A DNA stretch of 64,000 bases from Dyella terrae (lineage in GTDB: Bacteria; Pseudomonadota; Gammaproteobacteria; Xanthomonadales; Rhodanobacteraceae), in NCBI RefSeq assembly GCF_004322705.1, contig NZ_SIZZ01000001.1, forward strand, positions 1,798,001 to 1,862,000. Direction: 5' to 3'. This document shows positions 36,158 to 44,728 of the stretch, piece after piece; position 1 is the stretch's first letter, and the number at the start of each line of letters is the position of its first letter. The position numbers and the translations under genes were made by a program. The notes under the pieces were generated by a model, which was not told the DNA's origin, ran no database searches, and worked only from the letters and a program-made list of their open reading frames with translations.

Positions 36158-36802
36158 ATGCAGAAGGTGAATGCTCTCTACATATTCGGTGCGGGAGGGG
36201 CTGGCCGAGAAATACTCTGGCTCGCGCGACAGACTCTCTCTTCAGACGTCAAAATGACATTCGTGGTCGACAAGCCCGAATTTCTAACTTCCGACATCAA
36301 TGGCGTCCCCGTCGTTCTGCTATCAACCATTGCAACCGAAGCGTCGGCCGCGTACGCCATTTCAGTGGGGAGCCCCACCTTGAGAGAGCTTGCATGCCAT
36401 CGCCTTGAAACGCTGGGATTGCAGCCCATGACTCTATTGCACCCCAGGGCCGAGGTTTCGGATTCCTCCCACATCGAGGACGGTTGCCTGATCTGCGCAT
36501 CCACCGTCGTTTCCGTCAATACACGCATTGCCAGGCACGTGTACATAAACGTCGGAACAACGATCAGTCACGACGTCTGCATCGGCGAATTTTCCACTCT
36601 TTGCCCCGGCGTTACGGTCTGCGGAAATGTTCATATTGGGAATGGGGCGTTCATCGGCGCAGGCGCCACGATTATCAATGGCACTCCCAGCGAACCCTTG
36701 GTCATTGGTGACAAAGCGACTGTCGCCGCAGGGGCATGCGTTACCAAATCCGTCCCTTCGGGCGCGGTGTTCGGCGGCGTGCCCGCTGTTCGATTGAAAT
36801 AG
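36158..36802 (+). CDS. NeuD/PglD-type sugar N-acetyltransferase
   Basis: The 214-residue protein has an N-terminal Rossmann-like part (YIFGAGGAGREI, residues 8-19) and a C-terminal left-handed beta-helix of hexapeptide repeats (about 95-205, e.g. IEDGCLI, IGNGAFIGAGATI). The catalytic His is likely in ISHDVCIG. It belongs with PglD, VioB-like and NeuD enzymes that acetylate an amino sugar using acetyl-CoA. It follows the aminotransferase by 5 bases, so both probably act on the same sugar nucleotide. Confidence 0.9.
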   Translation: MQKVNALYIFGAGGAGREILWLARQTLSSDVKMTFVVDKPEFLTSDINGVPVVLLSTIATEASAAYAISVGSPTLRELACHRLETLGLQPMTLLHPRAEVSDSSHIEDGCLICASTVVSVNTRIARHVYINVGTTISHDVCIGEFSTLCPGVTVCGNVHIGNGAFIGAGATIINGTPSEPLVIGDKATVAAGACVTKSVPSGAVFGGVPAVRLK

Positions 36803-36812
36803 GCAATGACGC

Positions 36813-38021
36813 ATGGCAACGCTCGCTCACCTGTTCATTGACGAGAAGTTCATAGACTCAGCACACGACTCCTTTGAAGCGGTTGCGCCAGGGGATAGCC
36901 GCTACTTTCTTCTCGACCCACCCACAACCTTGAAGTACATACGGGGATTTGAGCCCGAGCGCGTATCAATTTCCACGATGCTCGGCTCGAACTTTCTCTC
37001 CAGTCTGGCGACGTTTGACGTCGTGTTCATTCATGCACTCACCGACCATGCGAGGGCAGTGGTTGCGAAGGCACCGGAATCCGTCAACTTTTGCTGGATC
37101 GGATGGGGATTCGACTACTACGAACTTATCTCCAAGCGCGGCGATCGCATCCTCCCCCTGACGGCCGCCGCGGTTGCCAATGCAACGCAATCGCCTGAGT
37201 CGACCAACCTGGATCGAGTTCACTTCAACGCGAGGATCAAGAGGGCATTTGCGCGCCTGTCATCTTTAAAGTCCAGGCTCAAGCTGGACAAAGTGCTGTC
37301 GCAAGTGGGGCCTGGCCGATCGGTTGAAGTATCCATGTTGAACAAGATCCATCACTTTGCACCCGTCTTGCCTGAGGAAGGCACGTCAATCCTGCACAGA
37401 GGCGACCTGCACTTCTCGCTGCGTGACTGGAATTACGGCGTGCACGAAACCATTGCCTCGTTTCCCACCAGACAAACGAATCAAGGCACCAACGCAATTA
37501 TTGTTGGAAACAGTGCCACGCCGGAGTCAAATCACTTCGACGCGTTCGCCCATCTTTCAGACTTGCAGTTCGACGGTGTCGTGGTGTGCCCCCTGAGCTA
37601 TGGTTCCGCTCAATACGCAAATCTGGTCGTACAGGAGGGGGAGCGCCGATTTGCCGGTCGCTTCAAGCCACTCTTGAGTTTCATGGACATTTCTACCTAT
37701 CAAAGCGTTATGTCTAACGCCAGATTCCTGTACATGAATCAGCGCCGCCAACAAGGCTTGGGGAATATTCTCATGGCGCTTTATGCAGGAACTACGGTGG
37801 TCCTTCGCGAAGAAAATCCACTCTTTTGTTCGCTGGGAAACCTTGACCTTCCCGTTGTGTCTGTCACCGATTTTGACCCCGCTTCGCCACCACCTCAATG
37901 CGACTTGAATTCGGTTCGAAAAATAGTCAGTGATCATTTTGGCCGGCAGAACCAGCTCAGGCGCACCAGAGCTTTGATTGATGCCTGTATCACGAGCCGC
38001 CCTACCCTAAGTCAAGCCTGA
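36813..38021 (+). CDS. WecF-like 4-acetamido-4,6-dideoxyhexose transferase (GT56-like)
   Basis: The 402-residue protein has the WecF/GT56 pattern: IIVGNSATPESNH at about 229-241, VVCPLSYGS, and RRQQGLGNILMALYAGTTVVLREENPLF at about 311-338. In enterobacteria WecF adds Fuc4NAc to lipid II of the common antigen. Following an aminotransferase and an acetyltransferase, it likely transfers their product to a lipid-linked acceptor. No other common-antigen gene (wecA, wecB, wecC, wecG) is present here. The C-terminal half is well matched; the N-terminal half is divergent. Confidence 0.8.
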   Translation: MATLAHLFIDEKFIDSAHDSFEAVAPGDSRYFLLDPPTTLKYIRGFEPERVSISTMLGSNFLSSLATFDVVFIHALTDHARAVVAKAPESVNFCWIGWGFDYYELISKRGDRILPLTAAAVANATQSPESTNLDRVHFNARIKRAFARLSSLKSRLKLDKVLSQVGPGRSVEVSMLNKIHHFAPVLPEEGTSILHRGDLHFSLRDWNYGVHETIASFPTRQTNQGTNAIIVGNSATPESNHFDAFAHLSDLQFDGVVVCPLSYGSAQYANLVVQEGERRFAGRFKPLLSFMDISTYQSVMSNARFLYMNQRRQQGLGNILMALYAGTTVVLREENPLFCSLGNLDLPVVSVTDFDPASPPPQCDLNSVRKIVSDHFGRQNQLRRTRALIDACITSRPTLSQA

Positions 38022-38170
38022 CCCATGCCGCGCATAGGAGATAGCGCGCTCACTTCAACACTTTCCTTATGGGACCTGATCAGTTTGATCTTCTAGACCT
38101 CGACGCTTCCGAACCTCGAATGTCTCCGAAGCATTTGATCTATGGCTGACCTTTGTGACAAATAGAATTC

Positions 38171-38848
38171 ATGTATCCAGAGCGACGCACGACTCACAAC
38201 TGGCTAATCAAGAAGCGGATCAATGACTTGATCGCCGCAACCCTTCCTAGTGTGCGCGGCGTAGTCCTAGATCTTGGATGCGGCCCCAAACCATTTGGAG
38301 AGGATTTCCTGTCGGTTGCTGACCATTACTATGGCATCGACTGGGCAAACTCACTTCACGAGTTCAGAGGCGATGTTCTTGCCGATCTGAATCGCCCGTT
38401 GCCGATAGCCAGTGAATCCATCGACAACGTCGTGTCGCTTGAAGTCATTGAGCACCTCAAAGAGCCTCAAGTCATGATGCGGGAGGCAGAACGAATCCTG
38501 AAACGTGGTGGGCAATTCATAGTCTCCGCACCCTTCCAATGGTGGGTGCACGAGGCGCCTTGGGACTACCAGCGTTTCACGCGCTATGGACTTGAGTACC
38601 AGCTTTCCAAGGCGGGATTCGTCGACATTAGCGTTCAGGCAACGACTGGCTTTTGGTCCATGTGGCTACTTAAGCTGAATTATCAGACGCTGCGCCTTGT
38701 ACGAGGGCCTTTGCTCGTCCGCCGCATTGCGCGCAGCCTTCTAGTTCCTTTTTGGTGGCTTAACCAAATGGCAGGGAGGCTGCTTGATGCCATATCGCAC
38801 GATGATCGTGAAACCGCCGGCTACTTTGCCACGGCTCGCAAACCATGA
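38171..38848 (+). CDS. class I SAM-dependent methyltransferase
   Basis: This 225-residue protein has the SAM motif VLDLGCGP at residues 32-39, the acidic motif II GID and a post-motif SIDNVVSLEVIEHLKEP typical of small-molecule methyltransferases (type 11). In this setting it probably methylates a sugar or a lipid-linked glycan. A 149-base gap with no gene separates it from the WecF-like gene, so it may have its own promoter. It overlaps the flippase gene by ATGA. Confidence 0.88.
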   Translation: MYPERRTTHNWLIKKRINDLIAATLPSVRGVVLDLGCGPKPFGEDFLSVADHYYGIDWANSLHEFRGDVLADLNRPLPIASESIDNVVSLEVIEHLKEPQVMMREAERILKRGGQFIVSAPFQWWVHEAPWDYQRFTRYGLEYQLSKAGFVDISVQATTGFWSMWLLKLNYQTLRLVRGPLLVRRIARSLLVPFWWLNQMAGRLLDAISHDDRETAGYFATARKP

Positions 38849-40290
38849 GCCTTCGTAAGACAGCGATCTCCGCCAGTCGCTGGACGGCAATCTCGGCCGT
38901 CATCCGTACGGCCCTTCAGCTCTTACAGACAGTCGCATTGGCGCGCCTGCTTCACCCCTCCGACTTCGGTCTGATGGCGCTTGTAGGTGCAATGCTCGCG
39001 ATCGCGACCCTGTTTTCAGACTTCGGAGTGAGCCGCGCACTGATCCATTTTGAACACGTCTCGGAGCGGGCTAAAGGAAGTCTCTTTTGTTTCAACGTGA
39101 CGCTTGGCGCGCTGCTGAGTATCTCGTTCGCGATGCTTGCCCCTGTGATGGCGCTGATCTACAGGCAGCCTGCGTTAACTCCGCTTCTCTTCGCCGTCAG
39201 CCCGATGTTCTTCGTGCTGTCATTGGGCCAACAACTCAATGTGCTTGCCGAGAAGTCACTGAATTTTGAAACACTGGCTTTCAATGAAATTGTTGCAACC
39301 ACCTTTGGACTGGTGATCGCCATTGCTGTTGCGGTCGGTGGCGGCGGTGTTTATTCACTCGTGCTTGGCGCTCTGGCTACGGCAACAGCGGGCTCACTAT
39401 TGGCCTGGCTCCGCCTTTCACATGGCAACGTGCCACGGCGAGTGTGGGATCTGAGAGAAGTCACCCCATTCCTTCGCTACGGCGGCTACCTGACGGCAGA
39501 AAACGTCGCCAACACTTTGCTTCGCCAATCCGACCTGTTCGTGGGTGGACTGGTTGCGACGCCATTGGCCCTGGGCACGTATTCCTTGCCGCGCGACCTG
39601 AGCATGAAGCTGTCGCTCGTAGTCAATCCAGTCATTACGCGAATTGGATTTCCCGTCATGGCGCGACTTCAATCCGACAAGAAGGCGCTTGCGGAGGTCT
39701 ACCGACAGACGCTGATCATGACGGCGTCGATCAATTTTCCGGCCTATGTCGCCTTGGGACTTTTTGCGCAGGACATCATCTCTGTCCTTTACGGGAGCCA
39801 GTGGTCCGGCGCCGTGCCGTATCTCCAGCTACTCGCTGCCTGGGGAGCAGTACGATCCATTATCAATCCCACCGGTAGCCTCTTGTACGCGACCGGACGT
39901 GCGCGACGCGCTCTTTGGTGGAATTTGGTGATGCTTGCCGTTGTTCCGCCATTGCTGTGGCTGGCCGCCAGTCACTATGGCCTGCAGGGTCTGGCGTGGA
40001 CCCTGCTAATCATCCAGGTACTGCAGCTGGCGCCAAGCTGGCATTATCTTGTAAAACCCTCGTGCGGCCTGTCGTTGATGGCCAATTTTCTGGCGATTTC
40101 GGCGCCCATGCTTGGCGCGTTCGGGGCGGGCGTCCTGGCGTACTTCGCGCTGGATCATCTCCATGAATCCCTGCTTCGGTTAACGGTCGGCGGCATTGTT
40201 TTCGGACTGGGCTACCTCGCACTTAGTTTCCTCATCAATCGCACCTGGGTACGCACCGTGCTCGAGTTGCTCCACATCAAGCACTCCTAA
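38845..40290 (+). CDS. Wzx-type lipopolysaccharide/oligosaccharide flippase
   Basis: This 481-residue MOP-superfamily protein has about 12-14 helices and no large soluble domain. LARLLHPSDFGLMALV near the N-terminus and the FLRYGG stretch are typical of the WzxC/polysaccharide biosynthesis branch. It would turn undecaprenyl-PP-linked oligosaccharides to the periplasmic side. Its presence shows the cluster builds an oligosaccharide on a lipid carrier rather than adding single sugars in the cytoplasm. Confidence 0.92.
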   Translation: MSLRKTAISASRWTAISAVIRTALQLLQTVALARLLHPSDFGLMALVGAMLAIATLFSDFGVSRALIHFEHVSERAKGSLFCFNVTLGALLSISFAMLAPVMALIYRQPALTPLLFAVSPMFFVLSLGQQLNVLAEKSLNFETLAFNEIVATTFGLVIAIAVAVGGGGVYSLVLGALATATAGSLLAWLRLSHGNVPRRVWDLREVTPFLRYGGYLTAENVANTLLRQSDLFVGGLVATPLALGTYSLPRDLSMKLSLVVNPVITRIGFPVMARLQSDKKALAEVYRQTLIMTASINFPAYVALGLFAQDIISVLYGSQWSGAVPYLQLLAAWGAVRSIINPTGSLLYATGRARRALWWNLVMLAVVPPLLWLAASHYGLQGLAWTLLIIQVLQLAPSWHYLVKPSCGLSLMANFLAISAPMLGAFGAGVLAYFALDHLHESLLRLTVGGIVFGLGYLALSFLINRTWVRTVLELLHIKHS

Positions 40291-40302
40291 CCGGGCACTC
40301 GA

Positions 40303-41295
40303 ATGCACCCTCCTCTGGTTAGCGTCGTCATACCTACGCACCGACGCGCGGAACTCCTTTCGCGCGCCATCCAAAGTTCGATCGATACGTACGGTGACGC
40401 GACTGAAGTCATTGTGGTTCCCAATGGCCCCGATTCGGATTGGCTTCGTGTCGCAGCCACTTACGAGGAGGACATCAGGGTTGTCTTTAGTCCGTTGGCT
40501 GAGGCTAATGGCAATGCCGCGCGCAACCACGGGCTGACCATGGCGCAAGGGAAGTATGTTCGCTTCCTGGACGATGATGATTTCCTGTTGCCCGCTGCCG
40601 CCGAGCAACTGAAGGCACTCGAGGATTCGCAAGCTGACATGTCGTCCGGTGTCGTTGCCTTGATCGACGAGTTGCAAAGACCCTTGGGCCACGCCGCTAC
40701 CGCCGGCTCCACCGACTTCGTTTGCGCCAGTGTCAGACATTCCGGATTTCAATTGCCCGTGGGAAACCTGTTCCTGAGGTCGGCCCTGGGCAACGTCACG
40801 TGGGACCCTGCCGTTCGCCGCGGCCAGGACTACGCATGGATGGTTTCCCTGGCCATGCATCGGGAGTGGAAATGGGTTCACTTGAATCAACCCGTGGGTG
40901 TCTGGTTCCAACACAGCCAGGAACGAGTCTCGCCAACGTCGGCCATGCGCTCGCGCGACCGAAGCACGGTGGACTTGCTGATCGAACTCAGCGACCGGCT
41001 TGAGGCGACGGGGCGCATGGAGGGCGCTCGCAAGGAAGCCATAGCATCAGCCATCTGGCATTTCGTACACCGGGGTTTTCCTTACGCTCCGCTCCACTGG
41101 GCAGGCGTCGCCGGGGAGGCCAGGCGCCTCGAGCCTGGCTCCCGCCCCGCCGCGGCTCATTTTCACCTCCCCGTGGTTCGCCACATCCCTCCCCTTGTCA
41201 TCGAATGGCTGCTGCTTCCGGCCAGGAGGGCGGTAACATTCTGGCGTGACTTGCGCCGTCGCCTGGTGGGCGACGACTACCGCCGAAAAATCTGA
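40303..41295 (+). CDS. family 2 glycosyltransferase
   Basis: The 330-residue protein is a GT-A enzyme: VSVVIPTHRRAELLSRAI at the N-terminus, ARNHGLTMAQGKYVRFLDDDDF with the metal-binding acidic cluster at 89-94, and a predicted acceptor region with RRGQDYAWM. It has no membrane helices and acts on the cytoplasmic face. Donor and acceptor cannot be read from sequence. It follows the flippase by 12 bases. Confidence 0.9.
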   Translation: MHPPLVSVVIPTHRRAELLSRAIQSSIDTYGDATEVIVVPNGPDSDWLRVAATYEEDIRVVFSPLAEANGNAARNHGLTMAQGKYVRFLDDDDFLLPAAAEQLKALEDSQADMSSGVVALIDELQRPLGHAATAGSTDFVCASVRHSGFQLPVGNLFLRSALGNVTWDPAVRRGQDYAWMVSLAMHREWKWVHLNQPVGVWFQHSQERVSPTSAMRSRDRSTVDLLIELSDRLEATGRMEGARKEAIASAIWHFVHRGFPYAPLHWAGVAGEARRLEPGSRPAAAHFHLPVVRHIPPLVIEWLLLPARRAVTFWRDLRRRLVGDDYRRKI

Positions 41296-41304
41296 ACAGC
41301 TGCC

Positions 41305-42237
41305 ATGCCCGAAGACACTTCATCCAACATTGTCGCTGTTGTTGTGACGTTCAATCGTCGCGACTTGCTTGCGCGGTGTCTCGTTGCTCTGGAACGACAG
41401 ACCCGCCCCCCTGATCACATCCTCGTGGTGGACAACGCCTCGACTGATGGGACCGGTGCGTGGCTTCTTGAGCGCGTGGGTAGCGCGACCGTGGCCATGA
41501 CCGCAGTGACTCTCCCCTTCAATGGCGGAGGCGCAGGAGGATTCTCCGATGGGATGCGCCTGGGACTGGAACTCGGCGCGGATTGGCTCTGGATGATGGA
41601 CGACGACGCAGAGCCTCATGACGATGCGCTCGCCGAGCTACTCGCCGTATCCCCAAGCCGGGAGCACCTGTATGGGTCCCTGGCAGTAGCGGGTGATCGA
41701 TCCGCCTGGACCACGACCCTGCTGACGCCGGAACCCGTCGAGGTACGGGAAGCCAGGCTCGTCCCCGCCCTTGCCGAAACGCTTTCGCTGCCGTTCCTCG
41801 GCTTTCTCATTCATCGGGAGCTGGCCGGCCGCCTGGGCTTGCCAGATCGCGATTACTTCATTGCTGCTGACGACATCGAGTACTGCCTTCGTGCCCGCCG
41901 CGCGGGTGCGCGCATCTATATCGCGGGAAGGAGCAGGATCGAGCATCCAGCCTCGGTTGTTCGCAAGCTTCATGTTCTCGGCGTCTCTGTCGCGTTCCTG
42001 AGCATCCCCCCCTGGAAACGCTATTACGACACCCGCAACCGACTGTTGAATGCACGGCAATATGACCCCGTCGGGCTGATCACGCGAGCCCTTCCCGGCA
42101 CCTTCGTCCGGCTGGTGGCGGCGCTTTGGAGCGAACCGAGAAAGTGGGCCCAACTTCGGGCCGTGGTTGCAGGCATGATTGACGGACTTCTGGGCAGGAA
42201 GGGCATTCGCCATTCCACCTGGCGTATCACTCCATAG
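41305..42237 (+). CDS. family 2 glycosyltransferase, GlfT1-like (probable galactofuranosyl or rhamnosyl transferase)
   Basis: This 310-residue protein starts VAVVVTFNRRDLLARCL and has VVDNASTDGT, GGAGGFSDGM and WMMDDDAEP (acidic residues 99-101), a pattern typical of GlfT1/WbbL-like transferases. D-I-E-Y-C-L-R after the catalytic domain is the usual second acidic motif. The adjacent gene encodes UDP-galactopyranose mutase, so UDP-galactofuranose is the most likely donor, though a rhamnosyl donor cannot be excluded. Confidence 0.88.
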   Translation: MPEDTSSNIVAVVVTFNRRDLLARCLVALERQTRPPDHILVVDNASTDGTGAWLLERVGSATVAMTAVTLPFNGGGAGGFSDGMRLGLELGADWLWMMDDDAEPHDDALAELLAVSPSREHLYGSLAVAGDRSAWTTTLLTPEPVEVREARLVPALAETLSLPFLGFLIHRELAGRLGLPDRDYFIAADDIEYCLRARRAGARIYIAGRSRIEHPASVVRKLHVLGVSVAFLSIPPWKRYYDTRNRLLNARQYDPVGLITRALPGTFVRLVAALWSEPRKWAQLRAVVAGMIDGLLGRKGIRHSTWRITP

Positions 42238-42247
42238 CGCTGACCCG

Positions 42248-43357
42248 ATGGCACCTTTCCTCAGTCAAGACACCACCCTCATCGTCGGCGCAGGCTTCGC
42301 CGGCAGCGTCGTCGCGCGCGAACTGGCCGAGGCTGGCCGCAAGGTTCATGTCATCGACAAGCGCCCGCACATTGCCGGCAATGCCTACGATGAAACCGAC
42401 GCGCATGGCATTCTGATCCACCGCTACGGCCCGCATATCTTCCACACCAATGGCCAGCGGATCTTCGAGTACTTGTCCCGATTCACTGCATGGCGCCCTT
42501 ACGAGCATCGCGTGCGTGGCGTCGTGGATGGCGTGCGCTATCCGTTCCCCATCAACAGGGACACGCTGAATCAGCTTTATGGCCTCGACCTCGATGAGGC
42601 TGGGGCGGAGGCCTATTACGAGCAGGTGCGCATTCCTGTCGAGGAAGTCCGTACGAGTGAAGATGTGGTGCTCAATTCCGTGGGGCGCGACCTTTACGAA
42701 AAGTTCTTCCTGAACTACACGCGCAAGCAGTGGGGCATGGATCCCTCCGAGCTGAAGGCAGGTGTCGCGGCGCGCATTCCGGTTCGCACCAACTCCGACG
42801 ACCGCTACTTCACGGACACGTTCCAGGCCATGCCCGCAGATGGCTATACAGCCATGTTCCAAAACCTCCTTGACCACCCGAATATCACCGTGGAACTGGG
42901 TATCGATTACTTCGAAGTGCGCCAGAGCATGCAGCCGGCGCACACGGTGTATACGGGCCCGATCGACGCGTTCTTCGACTATCGGTTCGGTCACTTGCCC
43001 TACCGCTCACTCCGCTTCGAGCATGACCATTTGCCGGATGTGGATCAGTACCAGGAAACGGGCACGATCAACTACCCGAATGATCACGCCTTTACCCGCA
43101 TCACCGAGTTCAAGCACCTCACGGGTCAGGTCCATGCGGGCACGTCCATCGTGCGCGAGTACCCCGAGGCAGCGGGCGACCCCTATTACCCGGTGCCCAG
43201 CACGGAGAACGAGGCGCTGTTCAAGCGCTATGAAGCGCTGACCAGGGAACGGACTGACGTTACCTTTGTCGGTCGACTGGCCCAGTACCGCTACTACAAC
43301 ATGGACCAGGTGGTGGGCGCTGCACTTGCCGCTGCCCGCACCATCCTTGGCGGCTGA
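42248..43357 (+). CDS. glf: UDP-galactopyranose mutase
   Basis: This 369-residue flavoenzyme interconverts UDP-galactopyranose and UDP-galactofuranose. The FAD motif VGAGFAGS is near residues 13-20, followed by the HIAGNAYDE and RYGPHIFHT blocks; NYTRKQWG and YRSLRFE carry substrate-binding Trp and Arg. The ATG at 42248 lies 10 bases after the preceding stop; longer in-frame readings overlap the GT2 gene and are not used. It shows that the glycan made here contains galactofuranose. Confidence 0.96.
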   Translation: MAPFLSQDTTLIVGAGFAGSVVARELAEAGRKVHVIDKRPHIAGNAYDETDAHGILIHRYGPHIFHTNGQRIFEYLSRFTAWRPYEHRVRGVVDGVRYPFPINRDTLNQLYGLDLDEAGAEAYYEQVRIPVEEVRTSEDVVLNSVGRDLYEKFFLNYTRKQWGMDPSELKAGVAARIPVRTNSDDRYFTDTFQAMPADGYTAMFQNLLDHPNITVELGIDYFEVRQSMQPAHTVYTGPIDAFFDYRFGHLPYRSLRFEHDHLPDVDQYQETGTINYPNDHAFTRITEFKHLTGQVHAGTSIVREYPEAAGDPYYPVPSTENEALFKRYEALTRERTDVTFVGRLAQYRYYNMDQVVGAALAAARTILGG

Positions 43358-43360
43358 CCG

Positions 43361-44470
43361 ATGCGCGTTGCGTTTCTCTGCAAACGGAAATACATGGGCA
43401 AGGACGTCATCCTGGATCGCTATGCCAGGTTGTACGAGATCCCGTTCCAGTTGGCACGCCTCGGGCATCAGGTGCGTGGCTACTGTCTAAGTTACCAGGG
43501 GCACGACGAAGGCAGCTGGGAACATGAGGCCGCGCCGGGCTCCCTGCACTGGCAATCCGCATCGCTTGGAAAATGGCATGTGCCGGGAGCGCTGGGTTAT
43601 CCGTCGCGCATGCTGCGGGAGCTACGAGCATTTCAGCCGGATATCGTGATCGGCGCTTCAGACATTCCGCAGGTCGTGCTGGGAGGCTGGCTCGCGCGAA
43701 AGCTGGGGCGCCCCTATGTCGCCGACCTTTACGACAATTTTGAAGGTTTTGGCCAGGGCCGTATTCCGGGCTTTGTTTCCGCGTTGCGCCATGCCGTGCG
43801 CCATGCGCAACTGGTGTTGACGACCAGCGATTTGCTCGCCCAGCTGGTAACGCTTGAGTACCACGCCAAGGGCAAAGTCATCGCCATGCCAAGCTCGGTC
43901 GACCTGGACGTCTTCTGTGCCGGCGACCAGGCGACGGCACGCGATAGCCTTGGCCTGCCCAAAGATGTATCGCTCGTCGGAACGGCGGGCGGCCTCTACA
44001 AGGACAAAGGTATCGAAGTGCTGTACGCAGCGTGGAAGCTGCTCGCCGCGCGCCGCACCGATGTGCATCTCGTGCTTGCAGGCCCGACGGATCCTTCCCT
44101 GGCCTTGCCGCAAGGTGATCGCGTGCACTACCTCGGCGCGCTTCCGCACACGCGCGTCGCGGATGTCTTTCGTGCGCTCGACGTCGGCATCATGAGCGTC
44201 CTCGACACGCCCTTCGGCAAGTACTGCTTCCCGCAGAAAGCCTATGAGATGCTCGGGTGCAAGCTACCTCTCGCTGTCGCCGACGTGGGCGCCATGGCAG
44301 CGCTGTTTGCGGCCTACCCGTCGATGCGGTTCAAGGGCGGAGATGCGCAAAGCCTGGCCACGGTCGTTGCCCACCAGCTTGATCATCGCGAGCTGCCGGC
44401 CATCGACGTGCTTCAATGGTCGCAGCAGATCGCAGCCATCGAGCCGGAGCTTCGGAAGCTGATCGCCTGA
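43361..44470 (+). CDS. family 4 (GT-B) glycosyltransferase
   Basis: The 369-residue protein has a GT-B fold: an N-terminal acceptor domain (VAFLCKRKYMGKDVILDRY) and a C-terminal nucleotide-sugar domain with VGTAGGLYKDKGIEVLYAAW, then FGKYCFPQKAYEMLGCKLP, which stands where the E-x7-E motif is usually found. It is the last gene of the plus-strand glycan cluster; its 3' end runs directly into a truncated methyltransferase gene on the other strand. Confidence 0.9.
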   Translation: MRVAFLCKRKYMGKDVILDRYARLYEIPFQLARLGHQVRGYCLSYQGHDEGSWEHEAAPGSLHWQSASLGKWHVPGALGYPSRMLRELRAFQPDIVIGASDIPQVVLGGWLARKLGRPYVADLYDNFEGFGQGRIPGFVSALRHAVRHAQLVLTTSDLLAQLVTLEYHAKGKVIAMPSSVDLDVFCAGDQATARDSLGLPKDVSLVGTAGGLYKDKGIEVLYAAWKLLAARRTDVHLVLAGPTDPSLALPQGDRVHYLGALPHTRVADVFRALDVGIMSVLDTPFGKYCFPQKAYEMLGCKLPLAVADVGAMAALFAAYPSMRFKGGDAQSLATVVAHQLDHRELPAIDVLQWSQQIAAIEPELRKLIA

Positions 44471-44715
44471 TGGATCAGCGCTTGACTGTCGATCACTCGG
44501 GCGCGATCACCATAAGGGGCAAAGTTCGCGCGAATCATCTCGCGACTGTCCTCACCCAGATCGTAGGCAATGCCGGTAAAGCCGCGATCGAGGAAGAGCT
44601 GCGACATGTGGCCGGTACCCGCTCCCATTTCGAGGAAAGCGCCTGGCGCCCATTCGCGCGTGGCATCGGCCACGGCACTTTCGCGCAGGACGAGCTTCGG
44701 TTGCTTCTTTCCCAT
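44413..44715 (-). pseudogene. truncated class I SAM methyltransferase remnant
   Basis: The minus-strand ATG at 44715 has GAGGA upstream and lies 14 bases after the stop of the GT4 gene in the same operon. It encodes MGKKQPKLVLRES, the SAM motif FLEMGAGTGHM and an acidic motif II (YDLGED), a proper methyltransferase start. After about residue 75 (RVID) the sequence stops looking like a methyltransferase, exactly where the converging GT4 gene ends at 44470, and a stop follows. An intact enzyme should have 200 or more residues, so the distal two thirds have been lost. This looks like a recombination boundary. Confidence 0.75.
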
Positions 44716-44728
44716 GAGTCCTCGTCGC

